Assembly: GCA_040224245.1 (NCBI GenBank)
Contig: JBEGIR010000050.1
Span: 1 to 64,000 of the forward strand
Length of the DNA: 64,000 nucleotides
DNA from: Puniceicoccaceae bacterium
GTDB taxonomy: Bacteria; Verrucomicrobiota; Verrucomicrobiia; Opitutales; JAFGAQ01
Reading direction: 5' to 3'
The notes under the pieces were generated by a model. That model was not told the origin of the DNA. It did not search any database and saw only the letters and a program-made list of their open reading frames with translations. Shown piece after piece: positions 61,590 through 64,000 of this stretch. Positions within the stretch are counted from its first letter, which is position 1. Each line of letters begins with the position of its first letter. A program made the position numbers and the translations under genes.

Positions 61590-61979
61590 TTATCCTCCTG
61601 CGCGAATGGCGCGGTATCCCTGTTCACTCAGCAACTCTACCACGCGCTCGGCAAAATCGCCTTGGATTTCGATATTTCCATCAGCGAGGGTTCCACCGGT
61701 TGCAAGCTGGCGTTTCAGCGAGCGGAGAATCGACTCCTTCATCGACAGCGCCATTCCGGGGAAGGCATAGATCACCGTGACGGTTTTCCCGCCACGACCG
61801 GATTTTTCACGTTTGACCTCAAGACGTCCACCACGGGGTTGCGGAGCTGCTTTTTTGCCATTTGGGGCAGCGTTTGTTCCCTGCGGAAGTCCCTGGATAT
61901 CCAGCGCTGCAAATGCGGCATGCTGCATGGGTTCGGATGCATTGTCAGTCGGGATACGACGCTTTGATTTTCGGCTCAT
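61590..61979 (-). CDS. SUI1/YciH-family translation-initiation-factor-like protein
   Basis: A 129-residue protein of the bacterial eIF1-like (SUI1, YciH) family. The N-terminal about 60 residues are basic and low in complexity; the SUI1 fold follows with GRGGKTVTVIYAFPGMALSM, LKRQLATGGTLADGNIEIQG and the final ERVVELLSEQGYRAIRAGG. YciH proteins act in selecting initiation codons or repress translation under stress in E. coli. The ATG at 61979 (MSRKSKRRIPT) is the likely start. It is convergent with tRNA-Thr. Confidence 0.9.
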   Translation of the reverse strand: MSRKSKRRIPTDNASEPMQHAAFAALDIQGLPQGTNAAPNGKKAAPQPRGGRLEVKREKSGRGGKTVTVIYAFPGMALSMKESILRSLKRQLATGGTLADGNIEIQGDFAERVVELLSEQGYRAIRAGG

Positions 61980-62099
61980 GACAGATTCGCACGATGCGCG
62001 CTTTGGGGTCGAAGGCAACTCCTTCCTTTCATTGCGGGCAAACGCAAGCCACTCGATTCTCCAGAGGCCTATCTTGGAAATTCATGACGCGCGATTACG

Positions 62100-62951
62100 T
62101 CAAAAATCCATGGAGTTGACTTTGACAAGAACCGACTCCTTGAAATCGAGCAGACGTTCCAATTTGGTCACGGGAATTTCCAGCCGCTCAAAGGCTGAAT
62201 CTTCCAAAACCGGGGCAATGTCATTCTGTTCCGGATGTAGTGTACGGGATGCGAGCTGGTCGGCAAGGTAGGTTACAGCCGTTTCGGAGCGATACATTGG
62301 TGCATGAACCCAGTCTCTGTAGTAGAGATTGGCGTATTGAATTGCTTCCGGAAGCTCCCACTGCCGTGTCACGATGGTGCCTACGCTCATGTGAAACTCT
62401 TCAACCAGCAGCAACACATCTTCCCGCGTCAGCCCATCTTTGAGTTCTTCGGGAAGGTTGTTGATCGTAAAGAGGGTGACCGGTTTTCCGATCTCGTGCA
62501 GCAAGGCGCAAAGGTAGAGCGTATCGGTGTTCATTTGGCAGTAACCGGCAAGCTCTTTGGCAAAAATCGCAGAGGCTAGCGAATGACGCCACATGTCGCG
62601 GATTTCCGAATGAAAGGCTGGAACGTTGAAAACGTTTTTCTGGATGGATACGGAAATGGCGATTTCGCTCAACAATTTGAGGCCGAGTCGGGCAACTGCC
62701 AGTTCGAGGGATTCGACCCTTTCGAATCCTCCAAATGAAGCCGAGTTGGAGATGTGAAGGACATGACTCGCAATGGACTGGTCGTGATGGATGAGTTCCG
62801 AAAGTGTCGCGATATCCGCATCGGGATCCTGGCTCATGACCATGATGTCCTGAGCAATTTTGGGCAACACCGGAATCGTGAGATCATCATACTCCAGTGC
62901 TTTAACGAGCGTCCTGCGGGTGACATCAAGGGGGCGATTTGAAGGTGTCAT
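62100..62951 (-). CDS. HDOD-domain signalling protein
   Basis: A 283-residue soluble protein. The HDOD domain starts at about residue 22 (IPVLPKIAQDIMVMSQDPDA, then LSELIHHDQSIASHVLHISN) and continues with VARLGLKLLSEIAISVSIQK, WRHSLASAIFAKELAGYC and the partly degenerate HD-like ALLHEIGKP. HDOD proteins are regulatory relatives of HD phosphohydrolases and often act in signalling or motility; they seldom show catalysis. No other domain is attached. The ATG at 62951 (MTPSNRPLDVTRRTL) is preferred to a longer reading. The gene diverges from the helicase gene 278 bases away. Confidence 0.88.
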   Translation of the reverse strand: MTPSNRPLDVTRRTLVKALEYDDLTIPVLPKIAQDIMVMSQDPDADIATLSELIHHDQSIASHVLHISNSASFGGFERVESLELAVARLGLKLLSEIAISVSIQKNVFNVPAFHSEIRDMWRHSLASAIFAKELAGYCQMNTDTLYLCALLHEIGKPVTLFTINNLPEELKDGLTREDVLLLVEEFHMSVGTIVTRQWELPEAIQYANLYYRDWVHAPMYRSETAVTYLADQLASRTLHPEQNDIAPVLEDSAFERLEIPVTKLERLLDFKESVLVKVNSMDF

Positions 62952-63229
62952 GAATGGGGAGAGTATCGGAAATTGCAGGAGAAATGGCGAGACTGATTTT
63001 ACAAATCGGCGAATCTCAATTGCGACTTTAGGGAAAACTGAAGCGGGGGTTGACGGGTCGAGAGCTGTGAGCACTCACAATAGACTTGCAATTCATGCCT
63101 TCTCTTGCGATCAAGCTTGTTTGGAATTTCCCCTTGCGGGAAGGTTTGGCATGGAAATGCCAGACGGTTCGGTGCCCTCAAATGATGCTTCATTGGTATG
63201 GGCATCCCTGTATCAAGAAAAACGAAAGT

Positions 63230-64000
63230 ATGTCATTTGAGAATATCTTGTTGGCAGAGCCGATCAAGCGGGCTCTGATCGAAGAGAACTATGGAACCCC
63301 GACCCCGATTCAGCGTGACGCGATCCCTGTGATCCTGGAAGGCAAGGATCTCATCGGGTGCGCGCAGACCGGATCGGGAAAGACCGCAGCGTTTGCGCTT
63401 CCGGTTCTGCATCACATGTCGGAACATCCGAAGGTAATGCAAGCCAAACAGTGCCGCACAGTGGTGTTGGCACCCACCCGGGAGTTGGCAACGCAGGTTT
63501 CCAGAAGTTTTGAACGTTACGGCAAATACCTCAACCTCAAGGTTGGCATTGTGGTGGGAGGCATGCCCATGCCTCCGCAAATCAAGATGCTTGCGGAAGG
63601 AGTGGATGTGGTGGTTGGTACCCCGGGGCGCATGCTCGATCTGATGCAGCAGCGCAAAATTGATTTTCGGGAGACAGATCACCTCATTCTGGATGAAGTG
63701 GATCGCATGTTTGACATGGGATTTATTCAGGATGTGAAGGCGATCATTCAGCGCATTCCCGAGTCGCGACAGACACTGTGTTTTTCTGCAACCCTTGATG
63801 CCAAAGTGGGTCGCCTCATTCAGGCGATCACCAAAGATCCGGTGCAGATTTCGGTGGACCCCGAGTCAAAGCCTGCCGAACGGGTGGAGCAGGGGGCCTG
63901 CTTCATTCGCAATCAGGACAAAGCAGATCTGGTCTGTCATCTGATTCTCGAGGAAGAGCAACGCGACCCGGAATCCAAGATTCTGATTTTTACAGCCACC
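63230..64000 (+). CDS. DEAD-box-family RNA helicase, N-terminal part (runs off the window)
   Basis: The first 257 residues of an ATP-dependent RNA helicase; no stop codon before the window end. It starts MSFENILLAEPIKRALIEEN with the Q-motif YGTPTPIQRDAIP, motif I AQTGSGKT, motif Ia APTRELA, Ib VGTPGRMLDL, motif II in LILDEVDRMFDMGF and motif III FSATL. Motif II is DEVD in place of DEAD, which is unusual. The second RecA domain is just beginning (DPESKILIFTAT). The closest known groups are RhlE/RhlB-type helicases of mRNA and ribosome metabolism. The start ATG is in a short context without a clear Shine-Dalgarno sequence. Confidence 0.92.
   Translation, partial: MSFENILLAEPIKRALIEENYGTPTPIQRDAIPVILEGKDLIGCAQTGSGKTAAFALPVLHHMSEHPKVMQAKQCRTVVLAPTRELATQVSRSFERYGKYLNLKVGIVVGGMPMPPQIKMLAEGVDVVVGTPGRMLDLMQQRKIDFRETDHLILDEVDRMFDMGFIQDVKAIIQRIPESRQTLCFSATLDAKVGRLIQAITKDPVQISVDPESKPAERVEQGACFIRNQDKADLVCHLILEEEQRDPESKILIFTAT

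Overview
The window looks like a chromosomal segment of a free-living, heterotrophic Gram-negative bacterium. Verrucomicrobiota of the Opitutales/Puniceicoccales kind are the most likely source. This is inferred from the mix of a respiratory alternative complex III (ACIII) operon, XylR-type hybrid regulators (periplasmic-binding domain plus AraC helix-turn-helix), a LacI regulator beside secreted glycoside hydrolases, a beta-propeller sensor kinase, a TonB-dependent receptor, and weak Shine-Dalgarno sequences. No 16S rRNA or other lineage marker is present, so the assignment is not proven. Coding density is high. I saw no prophage, transposase, integrase, CRISPR array or defence island.

Region 1 (1-8.5 kb, minus strand): one long gene run that starts with xdhC and continues moaE, moaD, mog, moeA, moaC, moaA, which is a nearly complete molybdenum cofactor pathway. 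It then passes into a RimB-like aspartic peptidase, a RimK-like ATP-grasp ligase fused to an RCK_C ligand-binding domain, an aspartoacylase/AstE-like metallohydrolase and a CBS-domain protein. The ligase/peptidase/deacylase set looks like a glutamate-tail writing and erasing module with built-in ligand sensing.

Region 2 (8.8-31 kb): plant or algal polysaccharide use. It holds a CE7 esterase, two GH9 enzymes, a two-domain SGNH (rhamnogalacturonan acetylesterase-like) protein, a polysaccharide deacetylase, a hybrid beta-propeller histidine kinase, XylR-like and LacI regulators, a TonB-dependent receptor, an EamA exporter and peptidase T.

Region 3 (31-42 kb): a YcaQ-like DNA glycosylase, a GntR regulator with deoC, a lipase-like hydrolase, pyrH-frr-proB-dgt, a voltage-gated-type potassium channel, and an NCS1 nucleobase transporter with a tiny membrane protein. 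Two tRNA-Gln genes (TTG and CTG anticodons) lie 6.9 kb apart. Their 3' ends and downstream hairpins are duplicated, and a third, truncated copy sits next to a REP-like hairpin doublet.

Region 4 (42-48 kb): a DUF4199 membrane protein, typA/bipA, and a two-gene phosphorelay (PAS kinase plus REC-HK-REC hybrid).

Region 5 (48.2-61.4 kb): a single plus-strand respiratory operon, actABCDEF, a small membrane protein, ccoS, ccoN, ccoO, a monoheme CcoP-like cytochrome, then a SulP anion transporter. Quinol oxidation by ACIII and oxygen reduction by a cbb3-type oxidase are thus encoded together.

Region 6 (61.5-64 kb): tRNA-Thr(TGT), a SUI1/YciH-like factor, an HDOD protein and the start of a DEAD-box-type RNA helicase (with a DEVD motif II) that runs off the window.
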